Origin: Pseudomonadota bacterium
GTDB taxonomy: Bacteria; Desulfobacterota; Desulfobulbia; Desulfobulbales; JAGXFP01
Length of the DNA stretch: 62,824 bases
Reading direction: 5' to 3'
Assembly: GCA_018823285.1 (NCBI GenBank)
Contig: JAHJIQ010000058.1
Span: 1 to 62,824, forward strand
How positions within the stretch are numbered: the first letter of the stretch is position 1; every line of letters starts with the position of its first letter. A program made the position numbers and the translations under genes. Shown piece after piece: positions 35,368 to 44,562 of this stretch. A model generated the notes under the pieces. It saw only the letters and a program-made list of their open reading frames with translations. It was not told where the DNA came from and made no database searches.

Positions 35368-36144
35368 CTAGTCTCTCAGGCTCCGTCCGGTCAGATTGAA
35401 AAAAAGATCCTGCAGGGTTTTGTGCCCGCCCTCCCGCATCAGCTCGGAGGGAACACCTTCGGAAATCACCCTTCCCTGATCAATAACCGCCACCTCATCG
35501 CAGAGTCTTTCCGCCTCTTCCATATAATGGGTCGTGTAGAGCATGGTCATTCCCTGCCCGCGCAACTCAAGAAGACGGTCCATGATCATGTTCCTTGACT
35601 GGGCGTCAATCCCCACCGTCGGTTCATCCAGAAAGAGGAGTTTCGGCTGATGGAGAATCCCTGCCGCCAGATTGACCCGTCTTTTCATCCCTCCGGAGAA
35701 AGAATCCACCCTCTGGTCACCGCTGTCGGCAAGTCCGACCAGGGCCAGGCATTCGCCGACCCGTCGCTGCAGGACCTCGCCCCCCATTCCATATAACCTG
35801 CCGAAATAACAGAGATTTTCCCTTCCGGTCAGTGACGGATAGAGGGCGATATCCTGGGGTACCAGCCCGATCATCCGGCGGATTGCCGAAGGCTTTTTCC
35901 CGCAGTCGCGACCAAAGATCTCCACCGAGCCGCTGGTCGGTTTGAGCAGGGTGCTCATGATTGAAATGGCCGTAGTCTTCCCGGCCCCGTTCGGCCCGAG
36001 AAAACCGAAGATGGTGCCGCTCCTGATCTTCAGATCAACCCCGGAAAGGGCGGGGTGTTTCATCCCCCGAAAGATTTTGACGAGCCCTCGCGCCTCAAGG
36101 GCAAGTTCTCTTCCGGAACCTGAAACGTTCATCGGTTCAGCCAT
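35368..36144 (-). CDS. ABC transporter ATP-binding protein
   Basis: A typical NBD of 258 aa. Walker A GPNGAGKTT, Q-loop, signature FSGGMKRRVNLA, and Walker B LLFLDEPTVGID. It is similar to drug or lipid export ATPases of the DrrA/CcmA kind. ATG 36144 has GGAG upstream and lies inside the end of the radical SAM gene, so the two overlap by 8 nt. Confidence 0.92.
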   Translation of the reverse strand: MAEPMNVSGSGRELALEARGLVKIFRGMKHPALSGVDLKIRSGTIFGFLGPNGAGKTTAISIMSTLLKPTSGSVEIFGRDCGKKPSAIRRMIGLVPQDIALYPSLTGRENLCYFGRLYGMGGEVLQRRVGECLALVGLADSGDQRVDSFSGGMKRRVNLAAGILHQPKLLFLDEPTVGIDAQSRNMIMDRLLELRGQGMTMLYTTHYMEEAERLCDEVAVIDQGRVISEGVPSELMREGGHKTLQDLFFNLTGRSLRD

Positions 36145-37597
36145 TTTCAGCATCTCCGAGCCGCTTATTGCTCCGGGCAAACCTGACAAAATCAAAAAAA
36201 TTACCGAGAAACCGCCGCCAGCTGTCCGGAGAGCGCCAGAGCATGGTCAGGTAACCGAGCAGGACTTTCGGCCGCATATAATGGGTCTTGTAGAAACGGA
36301 TGAACAGTTCTTCCATCCGTTCTTTGTCCATCCCCTTGGGCACAAACTGGAACCGCATGCAGTCCATCTTTTCCCAGTTCTCTTCAAAACTCCCCAGCTC
36401 ATGGATCTTTTCATAGATCGGTGAACCCGGGAAAGGGGTGAACTTGGCGAGATTGAAATCATCGATCGGCAGGGAGAACACATAGTCCATGCTGCGCCGG
36501 ATGCTTTCCTCGCTCTCTCCCGGCAGCCCCATCATCAGAAGGCCCTTGGTCCTGATCCCGGCCCGTTTGATCATCCTGATCCTGTCGGCCAGCATGGAAA
36601 GATCCGCATTCTGCCGGTGTTGGGCGAGAAGGTTTTCATCCCCCGTCTCGATCCCCAGGCTGATCATCCAGCAGCCGGCCTGTTTCATGCGCTGTAAAAG
36701 ATCGAAATCAATGTGCTCGGCGCGCACCGCGCAGTTGAAGGTCATGTCCAGGGAGCGGTCGATGATCATTCCGGTAAACTCCTCCACCCGCTTACGGTTG
36801 AAGGTAAACTGATCATCATAGAAGTTGATGTGCCTGATTCCGAACCTTTCCTTCAGATACTCAAGGTGCTCATAAAGATATTCGGCGGAGTTGTACCTGA
36901 AACTGCGACGAAAAACGGAACGGTCACAGTAACTGCAGGCGTAAGGACACCCCCGGCTTGAAATGCAGCTGCTGTTGGGGGCGCGAGGGTAATTAAAGAT
37001 GGGCAGCATATAAGAATCCGGGTATCCGGCAAGCTTCTCATAGGCCGGGAAAGGCAGGCTGTCGAGTTCCAGGCGTACTTCCCGCTGCCCGTTATTGATC
37101 ACCGTCCCGTCAGCACTCCGGTAGACAACACCCTTCAATCCTGCCGGGTCCTGCCCGCCAAGCCGGACCAGTTCGGTCAGGGTCTGTTCGCCTTCACCCA
37201 TGATCGCATAATCGACCACCGGGTAATCCCTGACACTTCTTTCGGCCAGCGCCGATACATGGACCCCGCCGAATACGGTATGAATTCCCGGCAGTTCACT
37301 GCGGGCCATTTCCGCGATCCGTACCCCATCCAGAAAACTGGAAGTGGTACAGCTGAGGCCGATAAATCCCGGCTTTTTTTCGCGCAGGTATTCCCTGATC
37401 AGACCATCGGATTCAGGATGGGCATAGCAGTCGATGATATCGGCCCTGATCCCCTCCCGCTCGAGATAAGCGGCAATTCCTGCCAGACCGAGGGGCGGCA
37501 TGATATTCGCCATTCGCGAGATGTCTCTCCCGGCGGCCTCTTTCAGGTACCCGAGCGGGTGAACGAGAAGAATCCTGTTGTCATCAGTTGCTGGCAT
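36137..37597 (-). CDS. B12-binding domain radical SAM enzyme
   Basis: A 486-aa protein with an N-terminal cobalamin-binding domain (LLVHPLGY, FGGVHVSAL, GEGEQTL) and the CPYACSYCD radical SAM motif near residue 219. The tail after about residue 410 is basic and includes a hydrophobic segment. This class often methylates sp3 carbons or forms C-C bonds. It is between a ketosynthase and the ABC exporter in the right-arm operon, so an ACP-bound or lipid substrate is plausible. Confidence 0.88.
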   Translation of the reverse strand: MPATDDNRILLVHPLGYLKEAAGRDISRMANIMPPLGLAGIAAYLEREGIRADIIDCYAHPESDGLIREYLREKKPGFIGLSCTTSSFLDGVRIAEMARSELPGIHTVFGGVHVSALAERSVRDYPVVDYAIMGEGEQTLTELVRLGGQDPAGLKGVVYRSADGTVINNGQREVRLELDSLPFPAYEKLAGYPDSYMLPIFNYPRAPNSSCISSRGCPYACSYCDRSVFRRSFRYNSAEYLYEHLEYLKERFGIRHINFYDDQFTFNRKRVEEFTGMIIDRSLDMTFNCAVRAEHIDFDLLQRMKQAGCWMISLGIETGDENLLAQHRQNADLSMLADRIRMIKRAGIRTKGLLMMGLPGESEESIRRSMDYVFSLPIDDFNLAKFTPFPGSPIYEKIHELGSFEENWEKMDCMRFQFVPKGMDKERMEELFIRFYKTHYMRPKVLLGYLTMLWRSPDSWRRFLGNFFDFVRFARSNKRLGDAENG

Positions 37598-37614
37598 AGT
37601 GAAGTCCTGAAAAA

Positions 37615-38700
37615 TTATTGCTGCAGCAGGAGCGCTGCGTTGATCCCGCCAAAACCGGAATTCGTGCTTAAGACGGACGGCCCGGTCAGCGGCAACGCAT
37701 CCTCTCCGGAAACGTTCATTCCGTCTTCCGACTCCTCTAATCCCACCGTTGGCGGCAACACCCCCGCCTCAAGGCTCCTGACGGCGATGGCTGCTTCTAT
37801 AACACCAGCCGCGCCAAGGGTGTGTCCGATTGCGCCCTTGACCGAATGGAAGGGGATCGTGCCCGACCAGAGGTCTGAAAAGGCCCGCATCTCCATTGCA
37901 TCATTATAGGTTGTGCCGGTCCCGTGAGCATTTATCCCGCCCGGAACCAACCCGCCGCGCAACGCTTTTTCAATCACCCTGATCAGACCGCTGGCCTCCC
38001 GGCAGGGCGCGGTAATATGCCCGGCATCACAGGAGACCCCCCAGCCCCCTGCCCTTGCGAGAACGGGCCAGGATCTGGCAGAAGCCTCTTCCACCGTTGC
38101 CAGAAGGAGTGCGCCACCGCCTTCACCAAGAGAGAGACCGTTTCGGTTCCGGTCAAAGGGACGACTTCGCTCCGGAGAGAGGGCGTGCAGTTTTGCAAAG
38201 CCACTGGTGACAAAGGTGCTGACCAGATCCAGGCCGACCACCAGACAGACTTTCTCGCCACCGGGAGCCAGAAGTCTCTGCACTGCCTGGATGACGGCAA
38301 TGGTCCCGGAGGCACAGGCCCCGCTTACCGTGCTGCGCTTCCCGGTAATTCCGGCAATTTTTGTGATATCGGCGGCCACTTCCCACGGCTGCCCAGGCCA
38401 GTCGATATTTTTCGCGAACAGTTCATCGGGAGCGCCTTTGGTGGTTGAAGCAACCAGCCCCGCCCTTTCCGGAATTTCCGGCAGACCGGCGACAAGTTTT
38501 CTGACCAGATTTTTCAATCTCAAGGATGAACCCGGTGCACCATCAAGACCGGGTACCAGACCAACCGGCCATCCGGCCAGCGCTCCCGGCAAGCGGTCTT
38601 TTTCCAGCGCGGATTTTTTTCTCATCAGGCCCTGCCAGGTTGCCTCCAGATTACCCAGGGCTGTTTCCACCGCTGCCGCGACGATGACGACTTCCTTCAT
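37615..38700 (-). CDS. FabF-like beta-ketoacyl synthase
   Basis: Condensing enzyme with a shortened N-terminal half (361 aa against about 410). The catalytic Cys (SGACASGT), His (NAHGTGTTYND), and Lys-His (VKGAIGHTLGAAG) are intact. The N-terminus lacks part of the usual dimer segment. It overlaps the thioesterase gene stop by 4 nt (ATGA). It is similar to the aryl polyene ketosynthases in the same position. Confidence 0.85.
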   Translation of the reverse strand: MKEVVIVAAAVETALGNLEATWQGLMRKKSALEKDRLPGALAGWPVGLVPGLDGAPGSSLRLKNLVRKLVAGLPEIPERAGLVASTTKGAPDELFAKNIDWPGQPWEVAADITKIAGITGKRSTVSGACASGTIAVIQAVQRLLAPGGEKVCLVVGLDLVSTFVTSGFAKLHALSPERSRPFDRNRNGLSLGEGGGALLLATVEEASARSWPVLARAGGWGVSCDAGHITAPCREASGLIRVIEKALRGGLVPGGINAHGTGTTYNDAMEMRAFSDLWSGTIPFHSVKGAIGHTLGAAGVIEAAIAVRSLEAGVLPPTVGLEESEDGMNVSGEDALPLTGPSVLSTNSGFGGINAALLLQQ

Positions 38701-39167
38701 CCGAACACTCCGCTCTGCCATTCTCTCCGGAATGCAGCGATCCAGTCCGGTGGCAACAGGATCGTTGTCCCGGAGAGATCGGTCAGGAGCTGGACCGTGT
38801 ACCCCCGGGCGGCGAGCCTGCCGTCCGCTCCATTTATCCGGTATTCGAAATTGAACCTCAGCGCGTCACTCCAGTGCAGGGTGGTAATGATCTCCATCTC
38901 TTCATCAAAATGAAGCGGGGACTGGTAATCGAGATGAATCCGGACAATAGGGGCCGCCGTTTTTTCTTCACGCATCTTCCCGTAGCTTAACGCCGGATAG
39001 CGGTCACCAAAGGCAACCCTGCCATCGTCAAGATAGCTGACATAATTGCCATGCCAGACAATGCGGAGCATATCAACCTCTTCAAACCTGACCCTCCGGG
39101 TGGCCCTGGCGGTCAGTGCTGATGGAGCCGCCGGGTCGACGGTGAAATATGCTCTGGCAAAACCCAT
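38697..39167 (-). CDS. 4HBT hotdog thioesterase (YbgC-like)
   Basis: A 156-aa hotdog protein with EEVDMLRIVWHGNYVSYLDD, matching the TDxxGxVYHxNY block of YbgC/4HBT thioesterases, with the catalytic aspartate in place. Probably hydrolyses acyl-ACP or acyl-CoA, and could release or proofread the polyene. APE loci have a thioesterase of this type in a comparable place. Confidence 0.82.
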   Translation of the reverse strand: MGFARAYFTVDPAAPSALTARATRRVRFEEVDMLRIVWHGNYVSYLDDGRVAFGDRYPALSYGKMREEKTAAPIVRIHLDYQSPLHFDEEMEIITTLHWSDALRFNFEYRINGADGRLAARGYTVQLLTDLSGTTILLPPDWIAAFRREWQSGVFG

Positions 39168-39169
39168 CC

Positions 39170-39538
39170 TCAGTTCCCACCCTCACGGTAGAGTATAGTC
39201 CCGGCGGAGACCTTGCCGCCTTCTCTGCTGAGCCGGAACCTGACTTCCCAGCAGGCGTCAATCTTTTTCATGACAAGGGAGATATTGATCTCCTCCTCAG
39301 GCAGGACCATGGCGCTGAACTTCAGCTTTTCCGTGGCAACCGGTTCAAGTTCAATGCCGGCCGCCGAAGAGGCGAGAATCCTGACGGCAGCCAACTGGAT
39401 CACTGCCGGCAACACCGGTTGTCCAGGAAAATGACCGTCAAAAGCGGCAAAATCAGCGGGGCATTTGATCCTCGCTGTGACCTTGCCCTCATCCGGTTCA
39501 AAATTGCGGTTCAGAAATGTTTTTTCAAGATCAATCAT
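39170..39538 (-). CDS. FabZ/ApeI-like dehydratase subunit, lacking the usual acidic residue
   Basis: A 122-aa single hotdog protein. The FabZ catalytic block is GHFPGQPVLPAVIQLA, with the histidine present. The Glu that normally follows (as in PGVLIVEAM) is replaced by Ala in PAVIQLAA. It may therefore work with another subunit, the hotdog protein encoded at 43202, which has the opposite pattern. In APE pathways two hotdog dehydratases are also present. Confidence 0.8.
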   Translation of the reverse strand: MIDLEKTFLNRNFEPDEGKVTARIKCPADFAAFDGHFPGQPVLPAVIQLAAVRILASSAAGIELEPVATEKLKFSAMVLPEEEINISLVMKKIDACWEVRFRLSREGGKVSAGTILYREGGN

Positions 39539-39559
39539 TGCCAAATTATTTAATCACAT

Positions 39560-40123
39560 TCATTTTCTTTCCAACCGAAGAAGAGGGATAAACCATCCCG
39601 AATCAAGGACAGCTCCCGACACACCCGGCTCAGTTCTCTCTTTATTAATTAAATACTCGACCGACCACAACTCAAAAGGGCCAAAGCCAACCGATTTGAT
39701 CAGCCGACCATTGCTCTTTTCACCAAAACAGCGCTGGAGCAGGAATTCCTGCCGGCATGGAACCGATGTTTTCCCGGCAGCGGACTGAAATATGCGGTGC
39801 AGCCCGGTGCCCAGAAAGGCAGGCAAGCCCTTTTCCCTGATGACCGGGAGAGCTGTCTGCACCTCGATTTCACCATCGGGCCCGATCTTTTCAGCAAGCA
39901 GTTTGATACCGGTGCTGTCGAGCACTACGGCCTCAATGCCACTCCCTGAAATTCGCAGTGCCAGCAGCCCCGTGAATTGCGGATTTTGCCGACTGCCGAT
40001 GTTCAGTTGCCATAGACTCCGCTCAACCGGCAGCAATTGCTCCGGCCCAACGCTGCTTACAGTCAGCCGGGAACATCCGACCAGAAAACCGATCAAGAGG
40101 ATTGCGAGCAGAGCGCGGATCAT
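39560..40123 (-). CDS. DUF3261-type lipoprotein
   Basis: A 187-aa lipoprotein with lipobox LVGC at residues 14-17 after a short hydrophobic leader. The mature part has a beta-rich pattern (LLALRISGSGIEAVVLDSTG) matching DUF3261 lipoproteins of aryl polyene clusters. It is coupled by a four-base overlap to the MMPL gene upstream. It may receive the product at the periplasm or outer membrane. Confidence 0.75.
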   Translation of the reverse strand: MIRALLAILLIGFLVGCSRLTVSSVGPEQLLPVERSLWQLNIGSRQNPQFTGLLALRISGSGIEAVVLDSTGIKLLAEKIGPDGEIEVQTALPVIREKGLPAFLGTGLHRIFQSAAGKTSVPCRQEFLLQRCFGEKSNGRLIKSVGFGPFELWSVEYLINKERTEPGVSGAVLDSGWFIPLLRLERK

Positions 40124-42525
40124 TGATCTCTCCGGGCAAGACCCAGCAGCACGGGAGTGACCAGCAACGCAACGGGCCAGGCGGCTCCAATCCCCACCAG
40201 GACCGTCGACCCCAGAGCCTTCAGGGCCGGATGTGAAGCGAGAGCAAGCACTCCGAAGCCTGAGAGAGTACTCACCGCACAGACGGTCACCGCCTTGCTG
40301 GTGGCCCCTGATATTGAATTCTGCTCTGAACGGGCAATAAATATCCCGTAATCAACACTGATCCCGATGACCATAATGCCCATGAGTGCGTGCATGATAT
40401 TTAAATCCCCGCCGGTGATTCTTGCAAACACCACCATTGCTGAAAGAGCCGCGATCACCGGGGCCAGCACGGCAAAAACCCTGAGCGGATTCCTGAAGAC
40501 AAAGCTGCAGATCAGGATAACAATCAGCGCTGCGGCGAGCGAGAGTCTGACGATGTCACGCTCAAGCTGTTTTTCCACCTCATCCCGCCAGCGGCTGTTG
40601 GAGATGACCCTTGTGCCACTGATTGTTTTCGGCATGTCGCTCAACAGAGAACGATAGGCATCACTGTCCGGCACCACGGTTGCCACAAGAAAGGTGCCCG
40701 GATCATTTCCGGAAGATTTAACCTCGCTGAACAATGATTTCATCAAGGGTCGCAACGGGCCGTTGAGCATGATTTCAGGGGAAAACACTTCCGGAATATT
40801 CGAAATTCTTTCCAGAAAAGGGGTAAAAGCCTTCCCGGTGAAACCGGCATCAAGTGCTTTATTTTCCAGCAATGCGGAAAAATGGGTAAACCGCTCCCGC
40901 CAGAACAGGCCCCAGTTTTCAATATTGCGCCGCTGCCGGGCAGGTCCGGGTAAAATGGGTGCCAATGACTGGACTCCGGAAAGACCCGCCCCCTCCTGCA
41001 GCTTCAAATACACCCGGTCATTGATATCGAGAGCTTCCTGCCCTGAGTTTCCGGTGGCAACAATAAAAGCCTGGTCATGACCATGCCCCCAGTTGGAAAT
41101 AAAACGCTCCTCATCATATCGCACCGAATCCGATGGCACATCAAGGGCTCTCAGATCACCATTGTAATGAAGCCCGGGGGCACACACCACCGCCGCCGCC
41201 ACCAGGGTGAGCCATACGAGTACAGCGATCTTCCCTGCAATCGCCCCAGCTTTTCCGGGTCTCACGAACTCAAACCCCACGTCTGTCCCGATCCGGATTT
41301 TCCTGGCATACCCGGCGGCGATTCCAGGAACCAGAAACCAGGAGATCACCAGAGCCCAGGAAAGACCGGCAATTGCAAGAAAGGCCATCTGCCGGTGCGA
41401 AGGAACTTGTGAGAAGAGCAGAACGACAAAAACCGAGATGGTGGTCAGGGCCGCCGTCAGAAGCGAGCGCTGAAGCTCCGGTGGTATTTTTTTCGGCTCA
41501 ACACTTTCGGAACAACCGAGAAAGATATGGACCGCAAAATCGACACCGATCCCAAGGAGCACAATCCCGAAACCAAGCGCCATCGAACTGACCGTGCCGA
41601 ACCACAGCGAAACAAGGGCAATTGCCGGTGGGGCTGCGAGAAATGGTATGGCAACCACCAACAGGGCCCGCAGATCCCTGAGGAAAAAGAGGAGAAAGGA
41701 AACCAGAACCAGCATGGCGGCGGGCAGAAGTTTTTTCAGGTCGTTCTTGATTGCCTCACTGTTCGCCAGGGTATGCGGCAGCGCCCCGGTTATCCCGCCC
41801 CTTATACCAGGGGAGAGACCTGAAGAGAAAATGGATCCCAACTCTTCCATGATCCTGCCCGCTTCTGCCGAGCTGGTCAGCGGCAGTCTGCTCTCGGCCC
41901 AGATCAAGCAACTGCGGCCATCCTGACTGAAGAAGTACCCGTCATTAACCTGCATCTTCATCCCCCCTTTCAGGGCCATGAATTTTTTCATAACGAGCAA
42001 CGAGAGGTCGAGAGGGTCTTCCCTGATCCGGTTCACCAGGGCAATTCCCGCGAGACTGTTCAGGGCCATAAAATTCTCTTTAAGCTTCTCTTCTAGAAAT
42101 TCCGGCTCCAGACGTTCGGCAATGACCGGCAGATCACCGCTGTCGATCAGATTAGGCAGTAACGTGCTGATTGTATTAGATATTTCAAACTCAAAACCTT
42201 GGGGGAGCCGATAAAAAATCTCTGAAAAGAGCGGGTTGCCAACCATGGCAGCGCCAATATTTTCAGCTGATTCCTTTAGAGCCGACTGTAGTTCGGGAAG
42301 AGACCGGGGCGGAGATCCGTCCTTCTCTTCCAGGGAGATAAAGATCCGATTGATTACCCCGAGTTTCTGGAGACTTGCCAAGTCCTCGCTGACGGCAGAC
42401 TGCGGAAGAAGGTCGAGGGCGTCTTCGGCCAACCGGACATTCCAGACGCCGGCAAGACCGGTGATGGTAATGAAAAGGATTAGAATTCGAAGCGAAAGAG
42501 ATGATTTGCCCTTTGAAGAGATCAT
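40120..42525 (-). CDS. MMPL/RND-superfamily exporter
   Basis: An 801-aa protein with two repeats, each having a large periplasmic domain and a helical bundle. Characteristic blocks are GIGVDFAVHIF and GISVDYGIFIARSE. This MMPL-type exporter is the transporter normally found in aryl polyene clusters, next to LolA and the DUF3261 lipoprotein. It overlaps both neighbours by 4 nt. Confidence 0.87.
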   Translation of the reverse strand: MISSKGKSSLSLRILILFITITGLAGVWNVRLAEDALDLLPQSAVSEDLASLQKLGVINRIFISLEEKDGSPPRSLPELQSALKESAENIGAAMVGNPLFSEIFYRLPQGFEFEISNTISTLLPNLIDSGDLPVIAERLEPEFLEEKLKENFMALNSLAGIALVNRIREDPLDLSLLVMKKFMALKGGMKMQVNDGYFFSQDGRSCLIWAESRLPLTSSAEAGRIMEELGSIFSSGLSPGIRGGITGALPHTLANSEAIKNDLKKLLPAAMLVLVSFLLFFLRDLRALLVVAIPFLAAPPAIALVSLWFGTVSSMALGFGIVLLGIGVDFAVHIFLGCSESVEPKKIPPELQRSLLTAALTTISVFVVLLFSQVPSHRQMAFLAIAGLSWALVISWFLVPGIAAGYARKIRIGTDVGFEFVRPGKAGAIAGKIAVLVWLTLVAAAVVCAPGLHYNGDLRALDVPSDSVRYDEERFISNWGHGHDQAFIVATGNSGQEALDINDRVYLKLQEGAGLSGVQSLAPILPGPARQRRNIENWGLFWRERFTHFSALLENKALDAGFTGKAFTPFLERISNIPEVFSPEIMLNGPLRPLMKSLFSEVKSSGNDPGTFLVATVVPDSDAYRSLLSDMPKTISGTRVISNSRWRDEVEKQLERDIVRLSLAAALIVILICSFVFRNPLRVFAVLAPVIAALSAMVVFARITGGDLNIMHALMGIMVIGISVDYGIFIARSEQNSISGATSKAVTVCAVSTLSGFGVLALASHPALKALGSTVLVGIGAAWPVALLVTPVLLGLARRDQ

Positions 42526-43205
42526 TGCTTAATCTGCGTACGTTCCTTCTCTACCGGGCATTCTGAAAAAGTTGCCGGCGGCAGTTGAAGATTCAACTGG
42601 TATGCGCTGAAAAAAAGTTCGGTTCGGTCACCCGCAGGCTCCATGATGCTGACCCGCACCGGCTGCAATGTTTCCGGATCAAACCGGACCTGAATCCTGC
42701 TGATAAAGACCGCAGCGCCACCTTTGACAGGCGTCATGGAGAGAAGTGGCCCGGCAGAAAAAGCCATGGCAAACTCATCACCCATTTCCCGGTATGAGCC
42801 ACTGGTCCAGCTCCAGAGCTGCCTGGCGACAAGCCGCATGACCGGGTCGGAGTCCAGACTGAACCGGATCTTTTTCCCGGACGGTTCACACTTGGCGCCG
42901 GAGCTGCCGTTTAAAATAAGAACGGAAGGGATCGGTTCGGTGAACTCCCAGCGCAGACGGTCGGGCCTTTCCAGCGATAAACTGCCCGAAAAAATCACCG
43001 GCTCCGGAAAAATTGAAAGATGCCTTTCCTGGATAAAGTTGCAGCGAAACGAACTGACGGTTGCGGCCTTTTCTTCCACCCGATCCAGAAAATCGTTCAA
43101 TTGTACCTGATCGGCAGATGCCATGCCGGACAGAAAGAAAAGATAAAGGACACCCCCAAGGAGTACCCGGCCTGCGCTTGCGGCCATTCTTTTTGACACG
43201 TTCAC
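42522..43205 (-). CDS. LolA-like periplasmic lipoprotein/lipid carrier
   Basis: A 227-aa exported protein (signal peptide to about residue 32, ending ASA). The fold-typical segments are FRCNFIQERHLSIFPEPV, FSGSLSLERPDRLRWEF, and LILNGS. LolA-like proteins in APE clusters are thought to carry the lipid across the periplasm. Overlaps the MMPL gene and the hotdog gene by 4 nt. Confidence 0.83.
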   Translation of the reverse strand: MNVSKRMAASAGRVLLGGVLYLFFLSGMASADQVQLNDFLDRVEEKAATVSSFRCNFIQERHLSIFPEPVIFSGSLSLERPDRLRWEFTEPIPSVLILNGSSGAKCEPSGKKIRFSLDSDPVMRLVARQLWSWTSGSYREMGDEFAMAFSAGPLLSMTPVKGGAAVFISRIQVRFDPETLQPVRVSIMEPAGDRTELFFSAYQLNLQLPPATFSECPVEKERTQIKQ

Positions 43206-43648
43206 TCCTCCCAGGCCTTGACGCTGCCGCTGGCGATCAGGTCGCCTGAAGGGGTGAAGATCTTGCCGCTGACCACCGTGACCTGCCCGAATTCGAAGTC
43301 CTTGACTATCTCCACCCGGAAGGGCCCGGAGGAGCGGGGATGGTCCTGCCAGCGAAAGTCGTCGATCCCGACCAGAAAGCCCTTCCCGCTCTCCTTGCCG
43401 TCAACCAGGGAGTCATACCCGTTTACCGCCGCCATCGACTGGGCCATCAGTTCCATGAAATATTCAGGGATTACGCCAGCCCCATCGGGGTTGAAAATCC
43501 CGCCGGTGGGAGCATCCCCTTCCACCACCGAGAAATTTCCCGGGCGATCCCTTAATAGCAGTCGGTGAGCAACCTGCATCGGCGGGCGTTGAGGAATCAG
43601 CTTTTCAACAGTACAGGGAAGATCAGGGATTTTTTTAGAAGTACTCAA
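43202..43648 (-). CDS. ApeP-like hotdog dehydratase subunit, lacking the usual histidine
   Basis: A 148-aa hotdog protein. IPQRPPMQVAHRLL aligns with the PHxxPM block of ApeP/FabA-like proteins, but the catalytic GHFPG is absent (NPDGAGVIPEYFMELMAQ takes its place). The helix glutamate (MELMAQ) is present. With the His-containing subunit at 39170 it may complete an active dehydratase. Confidence 0.75.
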   Translation of the reverse strand: MSTSKKIPDLPCTVEKLIPQRPPMQVAHRLLLRDRPGNFSVVEGDAPTGGIFNPDGAGVIPEYFMELMAQSMAAVNGYDSLVDGKESGKGFLVGIDDFRWQDHPRSSGPFRVEIVKDFEFGQVTVVSGKIFTPSGDLIASGSVKAWEE

Positions 43649-43720
43649 AACGGTTTCCGGTGATTCATTCAGTCATGGTAATTTCGATTGGCAAAACACA
43701 CGCAACTTCCAGAACACATC

Positions 43721-44449
43721 TTAAATATAAAGGCCGCCGTTCACACTGATAACCTGCCCCGTAATGTAGGAAGCATCATCTGACATCAGGTACTCCACCA
43801 CCGAGGCAACCTCCTCCGGCCGGCCGACCCGGCCAAGGGGTACGCCCGCAAGCATTTTATCAAGGGGCAGCCCTTCGATCATTTCGGTATCGATCAGTCC
43901 GGGCGACACCACATTGACCAGGATCTTCCTTTTGGCGACTTCCCGGGCAAGGGATTTTGCCGCCGCGATCATCCCCCCTTTTGCCGCGGAATAATTAAAT
44001 TGCCCGGGCTGCCCGGCCTCCCCGGAGGTCGAGGCGATGGCGACAATTCTCCCCCGGCGGACCGACATCATTTCTTTGACGATCAACCGGCTGACCAGGA
44101 AAAAACCGGTGAGATGCACCCTCATGACCAAATCCCAGTCCTTGGTTTGCATCATCGCGAGCAGCGAGTCGCGGGTAATTCCGGCATTATGGACCAACCC
44201 GAATGGCGTTTCCTCTTCAAGGAGCGGCAGCAGGGAGGCATGCATCGCCTCTTCGTCGGCCACGTCAAATGGAAGCAGTGTACATTTACGCCCCATTTTC
44301 TCGATTTCTCCGGCAACCTCACCCGCCGCCTGATGATCGGAGCGGTAATTCAGCCAGATGTCACGGCCGCTTACGGCAAGCCTTCTGGCAATTGCCGCAC
44401 CGATGCCCTTGCTTGCCCCTGTAACGAGAATCGTTCCGGAATCGGCCAT
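43721..44449 (-). CDS. 3-oxoacyl-ACP reductase (FabG-like SDR)
   Basis: A 242-aa short-chain dehydrogenase that reduces 3-ketoacyl-ACP with NADPH. Present are TGASKGIG, HNAGITRDSLLAMM, the Ser-Tyr-Lys triad (STSGEA, YSAAK), and PGLIDTEM. It corresponds to the APE ketoreductase. It is the first gene of the 12-gene right-arm operon that ends at 33690, with a 72-bp gap to the hotdog gene. Confidence 0.92.
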   Translation of the reverse strand: MADSGTILVTGASKGIGAAIARRLAVSGRDIWLNYRSDHQAAGEVAGEIEKMGRKCTLLPFDVADEEAMHASLLPLLEEETPFGLVHNAGITRDSLLAMMQTKDWDLVMRVHLTGFFLVSRLIVKEMMSVRRGRIVAIASTSGEAGQPGQFNYSAAKGGMIAAAKSLAREVAKRKILVNVVSPGLIDTEMIEGLPLDKMLAGVPLGRVGRPEEVASVVEYLMSDDASYITGQVISVNGGLYI

Positions 44450-44476
44450 ACTCCCTCCGCAATTGGTCTGATAAAA

Positions 44477-44524
44477 AAATTCCTGTTACGGCCGACCTTC
44501 AAAGAAGGGACTAACAGGAATTTT
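44477..44524 (-). terminator. Terminator of the exported three-gene cassette
   Basis: AATTCCTGTTA and TAACAGGAATT form a long outer stem (44477-44488 with 44512-44524), with a nested CCTTC-AAA-GAAGG hairpin. On the - strand it ends in a T run. It closes the CsgG-like transcript. Confidence 0.75.
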
Positions 44525-44562
44525 CTTTGCTGTTTTTTATTTATTGCTCAATAGCCGCATCA

